Positions 46,091 to 56,820 of a DNA stretch of 64,000 bases are shown in pieces; positions within the stretch are counted from its first letter, which is position 1, and every line of letters starts with the position of its first letter. The stretch is from an uncultured Rhizobiaceae group bacterium. GTDB taxonomy: Bacteria; Pseudomonadota; Alphaproteobacteria; Rhizobiales; Rhizobiaceae. The DNA lies in assembly GCA_937930635.1 (NCBI GenBank), contig CALHCF010000017.1, positions 1 to 64,000 on the forward strand. Direction: 5' to 3'. Below the pieces are notes generated by a model, which was given only the letters and a program-made list of their open reading frames with translations, searched no databases and was not told the DNA's origin. The translations under genes were made by a program, and so were the position numbers.

Positions 46091-46191
46091 ACTGCTGACA
46101 TCACAATACGATCACACCCGTTCGAGGACGCTGGAATTGAATTGGGAAGCGTCTTAAATATCAGGGGCAACACAAACAAAGGATTTGCGAA

Positions 46192-46482
46192 ATGAAAAAA
46201 ACAATAATCACAGCCGCATTGGCAATGGTCATGGCTGGTGCACCTTTGACTGCTAGCATTTCTGTTTCTCATGCTGATGACCGTCTCGCCAAAGCCCGTA
46301 AGCAACTGGATCGGATTTTGGGACGACACCTCTATCGAGGGTTCCCAATAACACCTGATATGCGTGAGGCTGCGGGAGATCGTCGCATGGCGGTATTTGA
46401 TCATCGCTTCGAGCGCTTTGCTCCGGCAACCTGTTCCTTCATCACCTACCGGGGCAAACGGGCCATTACCTGCACGTCATAG
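46192..46482 (+). CDS. Small secreted protein of unknown function, 96 aa
   Basis: Not recognised. A clear Sec signal peptide (KKTIITAALAMVMAGAPLTASISVSHA) precedes a ~68-aa basic mature protein with two cysteines near the C-terminus (CSFITYRGKRAITC) that could form a disulfide. Starts with ATG about 100 bp after the methyltransferase stop and ends before a strong bidirectional terminator. Confidence 0.7.
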   Translation: MKKTIITAALAMVMAGAPLTASISVSHADDRLAKARKQLDRILGRHLYRGFPITPDMREAAGDRRMAVFDHRFERFAPATCSFITYRGKRAITCTS

Positions 46483-46530
46483 TGCAAGCATGTCAGGCTC
46501 ACTGACGGGCCATAGAGTTTTCAAAAAAGA

Positions 46531-46561
46531 AGGCCTGCCGTTCTCACGGCAGGCCTTTTTT
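46531..46561. terminator. Bidirectional rho-independent terminator between the secreted-protein gene and tig
   Basis: Perfect 10-bp GC-rich stem (46531–46540 with 46547–46556), 6-nt loop, T-run from 46557 on the + strand and an A-run (46523–46528) on the other side, so it can end transcripts from both converging genes. Confidence 0.9.
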
Positions 46562-46585
46562 GATTTCGCAACAAACCTCCGAGCT

Positions 46586-47932
46586 TTAAACCGGCAGTTC
46601 GTCTTCCTTCATGAGTTCTTCTTTGGTCACGGTCTTGTCCTTGACCGTAGCAGCTTCAAGAATGTGATCGACCACTTTCTCTTCGAAAATTGGTGCCCGT
46701 AAGCTGCCGACAGCATCAGGGTTTGAGCGGAAGAACTCATAGACTTCTTTTTCCTGACCCGGATATTGCTGCACCTGCGTATAAAGCGCCTGCTGCAGTT
46801 CCTGTTCGGTAACTTCGATTTCGGCTTTTTCGCCAATCTCCGCCAGAACGAGACCAAGCCGCACACGGCGTTCGGCCAGTTTCTGGTAATCTTCTCTGGC
46901 TTTTTCCTCAGTCGTGTCTTCGTCTTCGAAAGATTTACCCGCCTGTTCCAGATCATTGGTGATCTGCTGCCAGATATTGTTGAACTCCTGCTCGACCATG
47001 CCCCCTGGCAGTTCGAACTTGTGCGTTTCATCCAGTTGATCGAGCAACTGGCGCTTTACCTTTTGTCGTGTCTGGGTTCCATACTGGCTTTCAACCTGCC
47101 CCCGAATGACTTCTTTAAGCTTATCGAGATCATCAAGACCAAGCGTCTTGGCCAGTTCATCGTTGATTTCGACTTTGCCCGGCTTGGCCACTTCATGCAC
47201 GGTTACATCGAAGACAGCTTCCTTACCCGCCAGATGCGCAGCGCCATATTCTTCCGGAAAACTGACCTTAACTTCCTTTTCATCGCCCGCCTTGGCACCA
47301 ATCAACTGATCTTCAAAACCGGGAATGAAGGTGTTTGACCCCAGAATCAGATTGGCTCCCTCATCAGCACCGCCCTCGAATGGCTCCCCATCGATCTTGC
47401 CAAGATAGTCCATCGTGACACGATCTTTGTCGGCAGCAGCGCCCTTCTTGGTTTCGTAGGGGCGGTTTCCGTCAGCGATCCGTTCGACCTGCTCCATGAT
47501 CTCTTCATCAGAGACTTCGACCACCGGACGCTCCACCTTCAGTTTCTTGAAGTCGGTGATTTCAAACGGCGGTATGACCTCATAGGAAATCTTGAATTCA
47601 AAGTCCTTTTTGCCAGCCAGAATTTCTTCGGCCTCGGCTTCGTCTTCCGTCATGGAGATGGAAGGCTGCTGGGCGGCTTTTTCCTTGCGTTCAGCAAGAA
47701 GCGACTTGGCCTGTTCTTCAATCGTCTCGTTGACGATATCGCCCATCGCCGATTTTCCGTACAATTTGGCGACATGAGACATCGGCACCTTACCGGCGCG
47801 AAATCCGTTGATCTTCACCTTGTCTTTGATATCGGTAAGCTTTTCATCGCGCTTCGCCATCATGTCCTTGGCTGGAATCATCACTGCGATTTCGCGCTTC
47901 AAACCTTCGTTGAGCGTCTCGGTAACCTGCAT
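46586..47932 (-). CDS. tig: Trigger factor
   Basis: Ribosome-bound chaperone for nascent chains with peptidyl-prolyl isomerase activity. The 448-aa protein has the ribosome-docking domain with the signature region [21 protein letters not shown] (~35–60), the central FKBP domain ([19 protein letters not shown] … [29 protein letters not shown]) and the helical C-terminal arms. ATG at 47932. It is monocistronic and ends at the shared terminator. Confidence 0.97.
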   Translation of the reverse strand: MQVTETLNEGLKREIAVMIPAKDMMAKRDEKLTDIKDKVKINGFRAGKVPMSHVAKLYGKSAMGDIVNETIEEQAKSLLAERKEKAAQQPSISMTEDEAEAEEILAGKKDFEFKISYEVIPPFEITDFKKLKVERPVVEVSDEEIMEQVERIADGNRPYETKKGAAADKDRVTMDYLGKIDGEPFEGGADEGANLILGSNTFIPGFEDQLIGAKAGDEKEVKVSFPEEYGAAHLAGKEAVFDVTVHEVAKPGKVEINDELAKTLGLDDLDKLKEVIRGQVESQYGTQTRQKVKRQLLDQLDETHKFELPGGMVEQEFNNIWQQITNDLEQAGKSFEDEDTTEEKAREDYQKLAERRVRLGLVLAEIGEKAEIEVTEQELQQALYTQVQQYPGQEKEVYEFFRSNPDAVGSLRAPIFEEKVVDHILEAATVKDKTVTKEELMKEDELPV

Positions 47933-48358
47933 GGGAAGTCCTTCATATTGGTCTTTGAAAGCAGTGCTGCCCGGCCAGTAGTGGACCGGCTCTGCTTGTG
48001 TCTCTCATGTGACGGGTGCTCTAAGCGTTCCGCCCAACCGAAGTCAGCGGAAAATCCGGCGCGGGAGTAGCAAATTTGCGACGCAGGGGCAATGGGGGTG
48101 ACGATAACGCCCATGTGTTGGCGTAAAAAAAGGCAAACCTACGCACTTCACCGGTCAGGATTGGTGCCGATCCGCAACCCGTCCTGAGAGTTGAGGTTTC
48201 AAACATCCCATGCCACGGCCGGTTCGCAGCGTCAGCGACACCGACAGGTTGAAGCGCAGAAGCAACTCAAAATGAGAAGTCTCAGTTTGTCAGCTCAACG
48301 AATATGGAACATCGCACCAGCGATGGCTGTTCATATCAATCGTGAATTATCTGAAATT
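47933..48358. other. Intergenic region between tig and tRNA-Leu (426 bp)
   Basis: No supportable gene. It should carry the tig promoter and the 3' processing/termination region of the tRNA transcript. A 6-bp perfect stem with ACCA loop lies at 48310–48325 but has no T-run. A run of seven A at ~48125 would read as T on the tRNA strand, again without a convincing stem. I see no repeat or conserved RNA motif. Confidence 0.4.
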
Positions 48359-48443
48359 TGGTGCGGCTGAAGGGACTCGAACCCCCACATCTCTCGATAC
48401 CAGAACCTAAATCTGGCGCGTCTACCAGTTCCGCCACAGCCGC
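48359..48443 (-). tRNA. tRNA-Leu, anticodon UAG
   Basis: 85 nt including an encoded CCA. The acceptor arms GCGGCTG and CAGCCGC pair perfectly; the anticodon stem CCAGA/TCTGG closes the 7-base loop TTTAGGT, giving anticodon TAG (UAG, reading CUA and neighbours); the T-arm has GGTTCGAGTCC; and a long variable arm marks it as class II. It lies on the minus strand alone. Confidence 0.96.
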
Positions 48444-48514
48444 GACCTGCCTGGGCGCGCGGGCTATAGCAAGGTGAGCGCGTTGGGGCAATGGCCGCCC
48501 GCGCTAATATCCAT

Positions 48515-48817
48515 TTAGTCGATTTCAGCTTCTGCCAGTAAAATTGCCCACTGGGCACCATGCATATCGCGGTCACGGCGGCTGCCCTGAACTTCGGGCC
48601 GCACAAAACTGAACTTGATGACGTTGAGTTCAGGCAGAGAAAACCGCTTCAACGCATCGCCTTGCTGCCCCAGCAGCTCTGCCGCACGGGCCGTCGGAAA
48701 TCCGGCTTCCAGACGTTCAAAAACCGCGGTGGTGCCACAAAAAACATCAACAGTTATCCAGAACGGCCCGGCATTCTTGGATCGCACCCTGGCAGCTATT
48801 TCACCTAACTTAGCCAT
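48515..48817 (-). CDS. DUF4387-like small protein paired with AtuA
   Basis: 100-aa protein without signal or membrane segment. It starts LGEIAARVRSKNAGPFWITVDVFCG and ends DRDMHGAQWAILLAEAEID, which fits the DUF4387 family as I remember it; that family is found almost only beside AtuA/DUF1446 proteins and is thought to be a partner or subunit. ATG at 48817 overlaps the AtuA stop by eight bases, so the two are probably made in fixed ratio. Last gene of the leftward tctCBA–AtuA operon. Confidence 0.75.
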   Translation of the reverse strand: MAKLGEIAARVRSKNAGPFWITVDVFCGTTAVFERLEAGFPTARAAELLGQQGDALKRFSLPELNVIKFSFVRPEVQGSRRDRDMHGAQWAILLAEAEID

Positions 48818-50171
48818 GGGGCAGATCAACCGTTTCGAGCCGAAACGCCTCCATAGGATCATCAAGAACCATCACGTGATTCAGGCAAAATTCGTAGATC
48901 GGGCCACGAGAAATTTCGGCTGGAGAAAAGGGAAAGGCAAAGGTTGGCAACTCCTCGTCTTCCGTGAGGGGGTGATGCAGCAAAAAGGGATTGAGTGCCT
49001 TGGCAATTTCATCGGCAAGGGCCTGTGTTTGTGCTGTGACGATCGCCATGACACCGACCTCCACCGGCACCTGGTTCAATGTTTCGTACTCTCCCAGCGT
49101 GGCATTTTGACCAATCAGCCGAAGTTCCAGATCAAAATCGCCTGAGTTTAGTCCCATATGATCCTGAAGCTGAGTACGCACCCGCCGTTCAATATCGCCG
49201 GCCCAGGTTGCCGCCGCTTCAACATATGAGCGATCACGCAACATCGCCATGACAAGCGTTTGATAACCGGCAATCCGGGCGCCTTCCAGCTTCACGGTAT
49301 ACGTATCCGACGTCACCCACCGCGACCCGCTGACCCGCACCCGATTGTCACGAACCTCTTCATAACCCGCCTGACTTACGTCCAGATGACCGCCAGGCTC
49401 ATGCAAAATGAAGGGATCGGCGTTTTCGTAAAGCATGTGTGCCGAGACAGTATGGGCAGTGCAACGCGCATCTTTGGCCAGAGGAAATACGGTGAAACCG
49501 GCATCATCAAACTCCACCGCAATGACGCCACTGCGCGGACGGGTCGTACAAAGAGCCCCACATTCTGCGATCTTGGCGCCATGCCATGCTCCGCCGGCAT
49601 GATCGCTACGAGCCAGCGGCAAAGCGGCGATAATTGCGGTATCGGTGGTCCGGCCTGCCAGCACAATATCAGCGCCGGTATCCAGCGCAGCCTGTATCTG
49701 TTCGGCCCCGGCCAGCGCGACAATGTTGCTGCAGGAATCAACAACCGCATCACAAATCTGTAGTGCCGGAGACAGGTCCGCAATCCGCCCCTGCACCAAA
49801 GCCTCTTTGATCCGTTTTGAAGGCTGACTGGAATATAGGAGCGCCACCTTGAGATGCTGGCCGAGTTCCTGCGCAAGTTCGGCGGTAATTTCCAGCATCC
49901 AGTCAACACAGGCATCTGCCCCGCAGGTGCCACAGGTGCCGATAACCAGCGGAACACCCAGCGCGTTGCGGGCAATCATCAGCTCACGCCATTCCTCTTT
50001 GGTTGCACTTCTGGAATATTTCGAAGAGCCGCTGCCCAGATAGAATGGCCCACTATCGGTAGAACCGCCGTCTATAGCGATGATGTCGGGCTTATGATCA
50101 AGTCCGGCCGCAAGAGCCTTGGAGTCAAAACCCAGACCAAGCGCACCGCTGGGAACAAGAACAAGGGTCAC
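48810..50171 (-). CDS. AtuA/DUF1446 family protein
   Basis: 453-aa cytoplasmic protein of the AtuA family (acyclic terpene utilisation in Pseudomonas; DUF1446). Visible marks: DIIAIDGGSTDSGPFYLGSG, the Cys-rich IGTCGTCGADACVDWM, DIVLAGRTTDTAIIAALPLA, and LHEPGGHLDVSQAGYEEV. The catalytic role is unproven; family members sit in pathways that degrade branched or hydroxylated acids. GTG start with weak ribosome-binding site, 27 bp after tctA. Placement behind a tricarboxylate-type transporter suggests it processes the imported acid. Confidence 0.88.
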   Translation of the reverse strand: MTLVLVPSGALGLGFDSKALAAGLDHKPDIIAIDGGSTDSGPFYLGSGSSKYSRSATKEEWRELMIARNALGVPLVIGTCGTCGADACVDWMLEITAELAQELGQHLKVALLYSSQPSKRIKEALVQGRIADLSPALQICDAVVDSCSNIVALAGAEQIQAALDTGADIVLAGRTTDTAIIAALPLARSDHAGGAWHGAKIAECGALCTTRPRSGVIAVEFDDAGFTVFPLAKDARCTAHTVSAHMLYENADPFILHEPGGHLDVSQAGYEEVRDNRVRVSGSRWVTSDTYTVKLEGARIAGYQTLVMAMLRDRSYVEAAATWAGDIERRVRTQLQDHMGLNSGDFDLELRLIGQNATLGEYETLNQVPVEVGVMAIVTAQTQALADEIAKALNPFLLHHPLTEDEELPTFAFPFSPAEISRGPIYEFCLNHVMVLDDPMEAFRLETVDLPHG

Positions 50172-50198
50172 GGTTTCAGGATCACTTGCATCTCAACA

Positions 50199-51704
50199 CT
50201 AGTCCGTAATTCTTTGCGGTTTACGCAGGACATTGCGCAAGAACATGGGAGCAACAAATCCGGCAACCGCGGCAATCCACAAACCAATGGCAATGGGTGA
50301 ACTAAACAGATAGGTCCAGTTGCCGTCGGCAAGAACCATGGCGCGGCGCAGGGCGTCCTCCATGTTGCCACCAAGCAGAATGCCCAGAATAACCGGCACG
50401 GTGGGAACATCCAGCTTCCGCAAAAAATAGCCCAGCACGCCAAAGGCAACCATCAGCAGAAGATCAAAATAGCTGCCCGAAAGCGAATAGATCCCCACGA
50501 ATGAAATCATCGTCACGCCAGGCAGCAAAACCCAGGGGGGCACCTGAAGCACCCGCACAAAGATTTTGACCAGGGGCACATTCATTAAAAGCAGCACGAC
50601 ATTGGCGATCAGCAGCGACGCAATGAGGCCCCAAACAACTTCCGGCCGGTCGGAAAACAAAGTTGGCCCCGGCGTTATGTTCAATGTCATCAGCAAAGCC
50701 AGCAGCACAGCCGTTGTGCCAGAACCAGGGACGCCCAACGTCAACATCGGCACAAGCGCCCCCCCGGCAGCAGCATTGTTGCCGGCTTCGGGGGCGGCAA
50801 CCCCCCTGGCTACACCGGTACCAAACCCGGCTTTTTCTCCGGCAAGAGACTTCTCGCTCATATAGGCCAGAAAACTCCCCAGAGACGCCCCTGCTCCCGG
50901 CAGAATACCTGCAACAAAGCCGACAGCACTTGCTCGCAGCATGGTCCAGCGCGTCGCGACAATATCACTCCAGGGGATTTTCACCTTTTCAAGCTTCATC
51001 CCAAGCGAAGTATTTTTGCCATGGCTTTCGATGAAAAAGAACACTTCAGCAATGGCAAACAGACCGACAATGGCAACAAGAAAGTCGACCCCATCCATGA
51101 GATGCAGATTGCCGAAAGTAAGCCGTGGAAGACCGGAATTGTTGTCGACCCCGATCATGGCGATACCAAGCCCGATACAGGCAGCAATCGCCGCCTTAGC
51201 CTGATTGTTGGAGGCCATGCCCCCAAGCGTGCAGAATGCCAGAAGATAGAGCGCAAAATACTCCGCAGGACCAAACAGGAACGCCACCCGGGCAAGCAGC
51301 GGCGCCAGCAGCAACAGGCCAATCGTTGCCAGAAATGCACCCACAAAGGAAGCGACGCCGGAGAGCACCAATGCCTCCCCTGCCCGGCCCTTTTTGGCCA
51401 TCGGATAGCCATCCAGCGTTGTCATGAGAGCCGGTTCATCACCGGGAATGTTGAGCAGAATGGACGAAATTCGCCCGCCATACATTGCTCCATAATAAAC
51501 AGCCGTCATGAGAACCAGTGCCGATGTGGCATCAAGGCCAAGCGAAAATGTCAGCGGAATAAGAATGGCGACGCCGTTTGATGGCCCCAGACCCGGCAAC
51601 GCGCCGATAATCGTACCCAAAAAGCAGCCGATAACAGCCAACATCAATGTGGTTGGAGACAACGCAACGCTAAAACCGAGAGCCAGATTGTTCAGTATTT
51701 CCAT
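50199..51704 (-). CDS. tctA: Tripartite tricarboxylate transporter large membrane subunit TctA
   Basis: 501-aa, about 12-helix channel of a TTT family importer. Family signatures GALPGLGPSNGVAILIPLTF near the N-terminus and GILPGAGASLGSFLAYMSEK with PEAGNNAAAGGALVPMLTLGVPGSGTTAVLL in the second half are clear. ATG at 51704; the longer frame upstream overlaps tctB and is not family-like. It follows tctB by 35 bp on the minus strand. Confidence 0.96.
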   Translation of the reverse strand: MEILNNLALGFSVALSPTTLMLAVIGCFLGTIIGALPGLGPSNGVAILIPLTFSLGLDATSALVLMTAVYYGAMYGGRISSILLNIPGDEPALMTTLDGYPMAKKGRAGEALVLSGVASFVGAFLATIGLLLLAPLLARVAFLFGPAEYFALYLLAFCTLGGMASNNQAKAAIAACIGLGIAMIGVDNNSGLPRLTFGNLHLMDGVDFLVAIVGLFAIAEVFFFIESHGKNTSLGMKLEKVKIPWSDIVATRWTMLRASAVGFVAGILPGAGASLGSFLAYMSEKSLAGEKAGFGTGVARGVAAPEAGNNAAAGGALVPMLTLGVPGSGTTAVLLALLMTLNITPGPTLFSDRPEVVWGLIASLLIANVVLLLMNVPLVKIFVRVLQVPPWVLLPGVTMISFVGIYSLSGSYFDLLLMVAFGVLGYFLRKLDVPTVPVILGILLGGNMEDALRRAMVLADGNWTYLFSSPIAIGLWIAAVAGFVAPMFLRNVLRKPQRITD

Positions 51705-51739
51705 AGTGGTATTCCGAAGTGGGATTCGGGGATTTTCGC

Positions 51740-52168
51740 CTAGAGCGGGAATGCCACCAGGCCAAGATCCAGCGCATATTTGAAGATCGCAAACAAGCCG
51801 AAAGACAATCCTGTTCCCGCCATCGCTGCGGTCATCAGGCGTGGAGAAATCTGATAGCTCAGGATACTGGCCGCAAGGGCGGTTGGAATGATGAAGCCCA
51901 ATGGTTTCAGCAAAAGAGCGTAGATAATGAGCACGACAGCAGCCAGCCCCAGGGCAAGAAACGCACTGAGTGGCGGCCAATCGGGGTCCGCATCGGGCTT
52001 CACGATCAGATAAACAGCAGACAACGCCGCTACAAAGCCGATACCAATCGGGAAAGTCTTTGGGCCAACAGGGTCTGACAAAAAACTGCTTTCAATTTGA
52101 AATGCGCTCGCGATAAACGCGAGCGCCACAATCAAAACAGCAAGACCGAGAAATCGATCACTGGTCAC
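51740..52168 (-). CDS. tctB: Tripartite tricarboxylate transporter small membrane subunit TctB
   Basis: 142-aa protein with four hydrophobic helices (FLGLAVLIVALAFIASAFQI; FPIGIGFVAALSAVYLIV; PLSAFLALGLAAVVLIIYALLLKPLGF; LMTAAMAGTGLSFGLFAIFKYAL), fitting TctB in size, layout and position between tctC and tctA. GTG start that shares one base with the tctC stop. Confidence 0.93.
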   Translation of the reverse strand: MTSDRFLGLAVLIVALAFIASAFQIESSFLSDPVGPKTFPIGIGFVAALSAVYLIVKPDADPDWPPLSAFLALGLAAVVLIIYALLLKPLGFIIPTALAASILSYQISPRLMTAAMAGTGLSFGLFAIFKYALDLGLVAFPL

Positions 52169-53145
52169 TACTTGATGACACCGATGTCTTTCGACAATTG
52201 CCGAACTTCCGCCACAACGCCATCAACATAGCTTTGGAAATCACCGCCAACTTTGGTGAAGGGGGCAAGACCATTGGCCTTCATGGCCTCTTGCCATTCC
52301 TTGCTGACAGCAACCTTGTTCAGGCGGTCGGCCCAGGCGTTGAATGTTTCATCGGAAACACCTTTTGGCACATAAAGACCGCGCCAGTTGACCGCAACCA
52401 CATCAAAACCCTGTTCCTTGGCGGTTGGAATGTCATCAAAACCGGGAACGCGTTCCTCTGTCAAAACGGCAAGGGCGCGAATATCCCCCGACTTCAGAAA
52501 GCCGACAATTTCCGACATATCGCCGGTCATAACCTGCGTAAATCCACCAATAGTCTGCGTTATCGCATCCGCTCCACCATCAACCCCAATATATTTGACT
52601 TTGGTGATGTCGGTGAACCCGGCACGCTGCAGGATCATCAACGGTTTGAGATGGTCAAACCCGCCCACAGCCGAACCGCCGGCAAAGGAAACTGAACCGG
52701 GATCAGCCTTGATGGCATCAATCAGGCTTTTGAGGTCTTTGTAAGGGCTGTCCTTTGCCACCACGATAACGCCCGGGTCGGCACCGATAGCGCCAACAAA
52801 ACGAACCTCGGCGGCTGTACGGCCCGCATAGGCGTTTTGCGCCAAGCGTGTGGCCGTCGCCGATGAGGCCGCTACAATGAGATCCGCATCGGTATTGCGC
52901 TCGTTGACAACATGGTTGAAGGCAAGGCCACCGCCACCGCCAGCCATATTGGTCACCTGCACAGGTTTATCGACTGCGCCAATATCGTGCATGATTTTAC
53001 CAATTTGCCTGCAGGTGAAATCCCACCCCCCGCCTGGGTTGGCCGGTGCGATGCACTCAGCCGCAGTCGCAACCGGCGCTGTTACCGCAAAACCGATTGT
53101 CAAAAACGCTCCAACGGCGAGCCCGCTCAGATAGGTCTTTTTCAT
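52168..53145 (-). CDS. tctC: Tripartite tricarboxylate transporter substrate-binding protein TctC
   Basis: Periplasmic solute-binding protein of 325 aa with signal peptide (MKKTYLSGLAVGAFLTIGFAVTAPVATAA). Typical TctC/Bug-fold elements: ECIAPANPGGGWDFTCRQIGKIM (the PAxPGGGxD loop that binds the carboxylate), VTNMAGGGGGLAFNHV, and FDDIPTAKEQGFDVVAVNWRGLYVPKG. Citrate, other di/tricarboxylates or related acids are possible ligands. Strong GGGAGG before the ATG. First gene of the operon, divergent from glnB across 514 bp. Confidence 0.95.
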   Translation of the reverse strand: MKKTYLSGLAVGAFLTIGFAVTAPVATAAECIAPANPGGGWDFTCRQIGKIMHDIGAVDKPVQVTNMAGGGGGLAFNHVVNERNTDADLIVAASSATATRLAQNAYAGRTAAEVRFVGAIGADPGVIVVAKDSPYKDLKSLIDAIKADPGSVSFAGGSAVGGFDHLKPLMILQRAGFTDITKVKYIGVDGGADAITQTIGGFTQVMTGDMSEIVGFLKSGDIRALAVLTEERVPGFDDIPTAKEQGFDVVAVNWRGLYVPKGVSDETFNAWADRLNKVAVSKEWQEAMKANGLAPFTKVGGDFQSYVDGVVAEVRQLSKDIGVIK

Positions 53146-53998
<853 letters not shown>

Positions 53999-54053
53999 TC
54001 ATACGCAACCAACCAAACAATCATAATAAGCTTATCAGTCAGGAAGGACGACC

Positions 54054-55463
54054 ATGAGCACTGCCAACGAGATCACCAAGAAAATCAAGGACGAGAATGT
54101 CGAATATCTCGACCTGCGCTTTACCGACCCGCGCGGCAAGATGCAGCACGTGACATTGCACAAAAGCCAGGTTGACGAAGACCTGTTTGCCGATGGAGCC
54201 ATGTTTGACGGTTCATCCATTGCCGGCTGGAAAGCCATCAACGAGTCCGACATGGTGCTGATGCCTGATCTGGAAACAGCCTATATGGACCCGTTCTACG
54301 CCCATTCCACCATGGCGATCTTCTGCGACATTCTGGAACCTGAAACCGGCGAAGGCTATGAGCGTGACCCGCGCATGACCGCCAAACGGGCGGAAGCTTA
54401 TATCAAATCCGGGGGCTTTGGTGACACGGCCTATTTCGGTCCCGAACCCGAGTTTTTCATCTTCGATGATGTGAAGTTCTCTACCGATCCCTACAAGACC
54501 GGTTTCCAGCTGGATTCGGAGGAACTGCCGATAAACACTGATACCGACTATGATGCGGGCAATATGGGGCACCGCCCCCGCACCAAGGGCGGCTATTTTC
54601 CGGTTAACCCGGTCGACAGCGCGCAGGACATCCGCTCCGAAATGCTGACCGTCCTGGGGTCTATGGGTGTTGAAGTTGAAAAACATCACCACGAAGTGGG
54701 CGCCGCCCAGCACGAGTTGTCGATGATCTTCAACACGCTGACCCGCAAGGCTGATGAAGTTCAGCTGTACAAATATTCGGTCCACAACGTCGCCCATGCC
54801 TACGGCAAGACAGCAACGTTCATGCCCAAGCCTGTGTTTGGCGACAACGGCACCGGCATGCATGTGCACCAGTCGCTGTGGAAAGACGGCAAGCCACTGT
54901 TTGCAGGCGATCAATATGCCGGTCTGTCTGAAACCTGCCTTTATTATATCGGCGGCATTCTCAAACACGCCAAGGCACTGAACCTGTTCACCAACCCGGC
55001 AACCAACTCCTACAAACGCCTGGTTCCAGGTTATGAAGCCCCGGTTCTGCTGGCCTATTCAGCGAAAAACCGTTCGGCATCGTGCCGCATTCCGCATGTA
55101 TCATCGCCCAAGGGCAAGCGCATGGAAGTGCGTTTCCCTGACCCGATGGCCAACCCTTACCTGGCGTTTGCGGCAATGCTGATGGCTGGTCTGGACGGAA
55201 TCAAGAACAAGATCCATCCCGGCGATCCAATGGACAAGGACCTTTACGACCTGCCGCCCAAGCAGCTCAAAAAGATCCCGACCGTCTGCGGTTCGCTGCG
55301 TGAAGCCATCGAAGCATCGCGCAAGGACAACAAATTCCTGCTGGAAGGCGGCGTTTTCACCGAAGATCAGATCGAGGCCTATATCGAACTGAAAGAAGAA
55401 GAAAACGAGTTCTACGAACAGACCCCGCACCCGGTCGAATTCGATATGTACTACTCGCTGTAA
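54054..55463 (+). CDS. glnA: Glutamine synthetase type I
   Basis: Makes glutamine from glutamate, ammonia and ATP; dodecamer, 469 aa. Motifs: [19 protein letters not shown], the active-site [64 protein letters not shown] and the adenylylation tyrosine at ~398 in [11 protein letters not shown], so GlnE control is expected. Strong AGGAAGGA ribosome-binding site. Co-transcribed with glnB; followed by a strong terminator. Confidence 0.98.
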   Translation: MSTANEITKKIKDENVEYLDLRFTDPRGKMQHVTLHKSQVDEDLFADGAMFDGSSIAGWKAINESDMVLMPDLETAYMDPFYAHSTMAIFCDILEPETGEGYERDPRMTAKRAEAYIKSGGFGDTAYFGPEPEFFIFDDVKFSTDPYKTGFQLDSEELPINTDTDYDAGNMGHRPRTKGGYFPVNPVDSAQDIRSEMLTVLGSMGVEVEKHHHEVGAAQHELSMIFNTLTRKADEVQLYKYSVHNVAHAYGKTATFMPKPVFGDNGTGMHVHQSLWKDGKPLFAGDQYAGLSETCLYYIGGILKHAKALNLFTNPATNSYKRLVPGYEAPVLLAYSAKNRSASCRIPHVSSPKGKRMEVRFPDPMANPYLAFAAMLMAGLDGIKNKIHPGDPMDKDLYDLPPKQLKKIPTVCGSLREAIEASRKDNKFLLEGGVFTEDQIEAYIELKEEENEFYEQTPHPVEFDMYYSL

Positions 55464-55488
55464 GCACCTGTTTTACAGTCATATCAAG

Positions 55489-55522
55489 AGCGCCGGAAGG
55501 GGAAACTTTTCCGGCGCTTTTT
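55489..55522 (+). terminator. Rho-independent terminator of glnBA
   Basis: Perfect 10-bp stem AGCGCCGGAA (55489–55498) with TTCCGGCGCT (55509–55518), then TTTTTG-type T-run, starting 26 bp after the glnA stop. Confidence 0.9.
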
Positions 55523-55629
55523 GTTGCAGTTTGTCAGCCAACTTCACCAATATGTCATTGAGAATTTAGATCTAAATCACATTTGCTGCGTTAATAGAGA
55601 GGTATTCTCTTCGACATTGCGCTGGCACC

Positions 55630-56343
55630 ATGGATCTTGTCTTCGGCTACATTGCTGGTCTTTTGACGCTGCTGAACCCTTGCGTTCTTCCGGTGCTTCC
55701 GGTTGTCCTTATCGGCGCTCTGAACCAGCACCGGCTCGGGCCTCTGGTCCTGTGCGCAGGGCTGTCTGTTACATTCGTTACCATCGGCATGGGCATCGCC
55801 ACATTCGGCTTTGCTCTGGGTATTGATGAAACGCTCATTTCCCGTGTCGCCAGCGTTCTTATGATCCTGTTTGGGCTAACGCTGCTTGTCCCTGCGCTTT
55901 CACAGCGCTTTGCGCTGGCTGCCAGCGGCATGAGCAATACGCTCTCGGTCAAAACTGCCGGCGTTGGCTCGCAGGGCCTTTCGGGCCAGTTCATGACGGG
56001 CGTGCTGCTTGGAGCGGTATGGAGCCCCTGCATCGGCCCAACTCTGGGCGGCGCTATTTCCCTTGCGTCGCAGGGCGAAAACCTTGTCTGGGCGAGCGCC
56101 ATCATGCTGGCTTTTGCCCTTGGCGTTTCAAGCATCATCATGACACTGGCAACCGTTTCGCGTGACGCGCTGTTTCGTCGCCGCGACTGGTTGCAACAGA
56201 TGACACCCTATGCCCGCCCCGTCACCGGCATCCTGCTGCTGGCGGTTGGCCTGTTCCTGTTTTTCGAACTCAACCACGCGGTTGACGCGTGGGCGATACA
56301 AACCCTGCCTCACTGGTTACTGGACCTGTCGGTCCGCTACTAA
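55630..56343 (+). CDS. CcdA/DsbD-type thiol:disulfide transport membrane protein
   Basis: 237-aa protein with six predicted helices that carries reducing power from cytoplasmic thioredoxin across the inner membrane. The two conserved cysteines are Cys18 in LLNPCVLPVLPVV and Cys134 in WSPCIGPTLGG, the CcdA signature pair. It is followed 22 bp later by a periplasmic thioredoxin-fold gene that is its likely electron acceptor. Targets could be cytochrome c or other periplasmic disulfides. Confidence 0.9.
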   Translation: MDLVFGYIAGLLTLLNPCVLPVLPVVLIGALNQHRLGPLVLCAGLSVTFVTIGMGIATFGFALGIDETLISRVASVLMILFGLTLLVPALSQRFALAASGMSNTLSVKTAGVGSQGLSGQFMTGVLLGAVWSPCIGPTLGGAISLASQGENLVWASAIMLAFALGVSSIIMTLATVSRDALFRRRDWLQQMTPYARPVTGILLLAVGLFLFFELNHAVDAWAIQTLPHWLLDLSVRY

Positions 56344-56365
56344 ATTGAACATATGGAGACAACCA

Positions 56366-56773
56366 ATGAAATATACCCGCCGCGTTATTCTGGCTCTAAC
56401 GGGTCTGATTACCCTCTCGTTCTGGGCCGTTGCCGAGTCTAATGCCCGCACGGTCGGTTTCACTCCGGCTGCCTATAAAAGCCTCGTCAAAAGCGGCAAG
56501 CCCTTCATGCTTGGCGTCCATACCGACTGGTGCTCGACCTGTGACAGGCAAAAGCGTGTCATCGGCGCTCTGCGCACCAAAGGCACTCCCTATAAAGGGC
56601 TCACGGTCATGGAAATGGATTGGGATCAATACCGTGGCAGCAAGATTGGCCGCCAGTTGCGCATTCCCCGCCGCTCCACTTTGATCATGTATTCCAAAGG
56701 CCGTGAAGTTGGCCGCATTATCGCGGGCACCAGCCAGTCATCGATCAAGAAACTGATCGACAAAGGGTACTGA
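56366..56773 (+). CDS. Periplasmic thioredoxin-fold protein
   Basis: 135-aa protein with a signal peptide or anchor (RRVILALTGLITLSFWAVAESNA) and a thioredoxin-like domain whose active site is WCSTC (Cys56/Cys59), followed by TVMEMDWDQYRGS and a PRRSTLIMY stretch at the cis-Pro position. WCxxC thioredoxins beside CcdA usually reduce periplasmic disulfides. GGAG precedes the ATG. Ends near a hairpin shared with the convergent DUF934 gene. Confidence 0.85.
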   Translation: MKYTRRVILALTGLITLSFWAVAESNARTVGFTPAAYKSLVKSGKPFMLGVHTDWCSTCDRQKRVIGALRTKGTPYKGLTVMEMDWDQYRGSKIGRQLRIPRRSTLIMYSKGREVGRIIAGTSQSSIKKLIDKGY

Positions 56774-56820
56774 TCCTGTCCAAGATTTACCTGGGTAACC
56801 GGGGATGCCGATAATACGAT

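Noticed and set aside
48310..48325. 6-bp stem downstream of tRNA-Leu as terminator
   Set aside because: No T-run follows on the tRNA strand; the stem is short enough to be chance.
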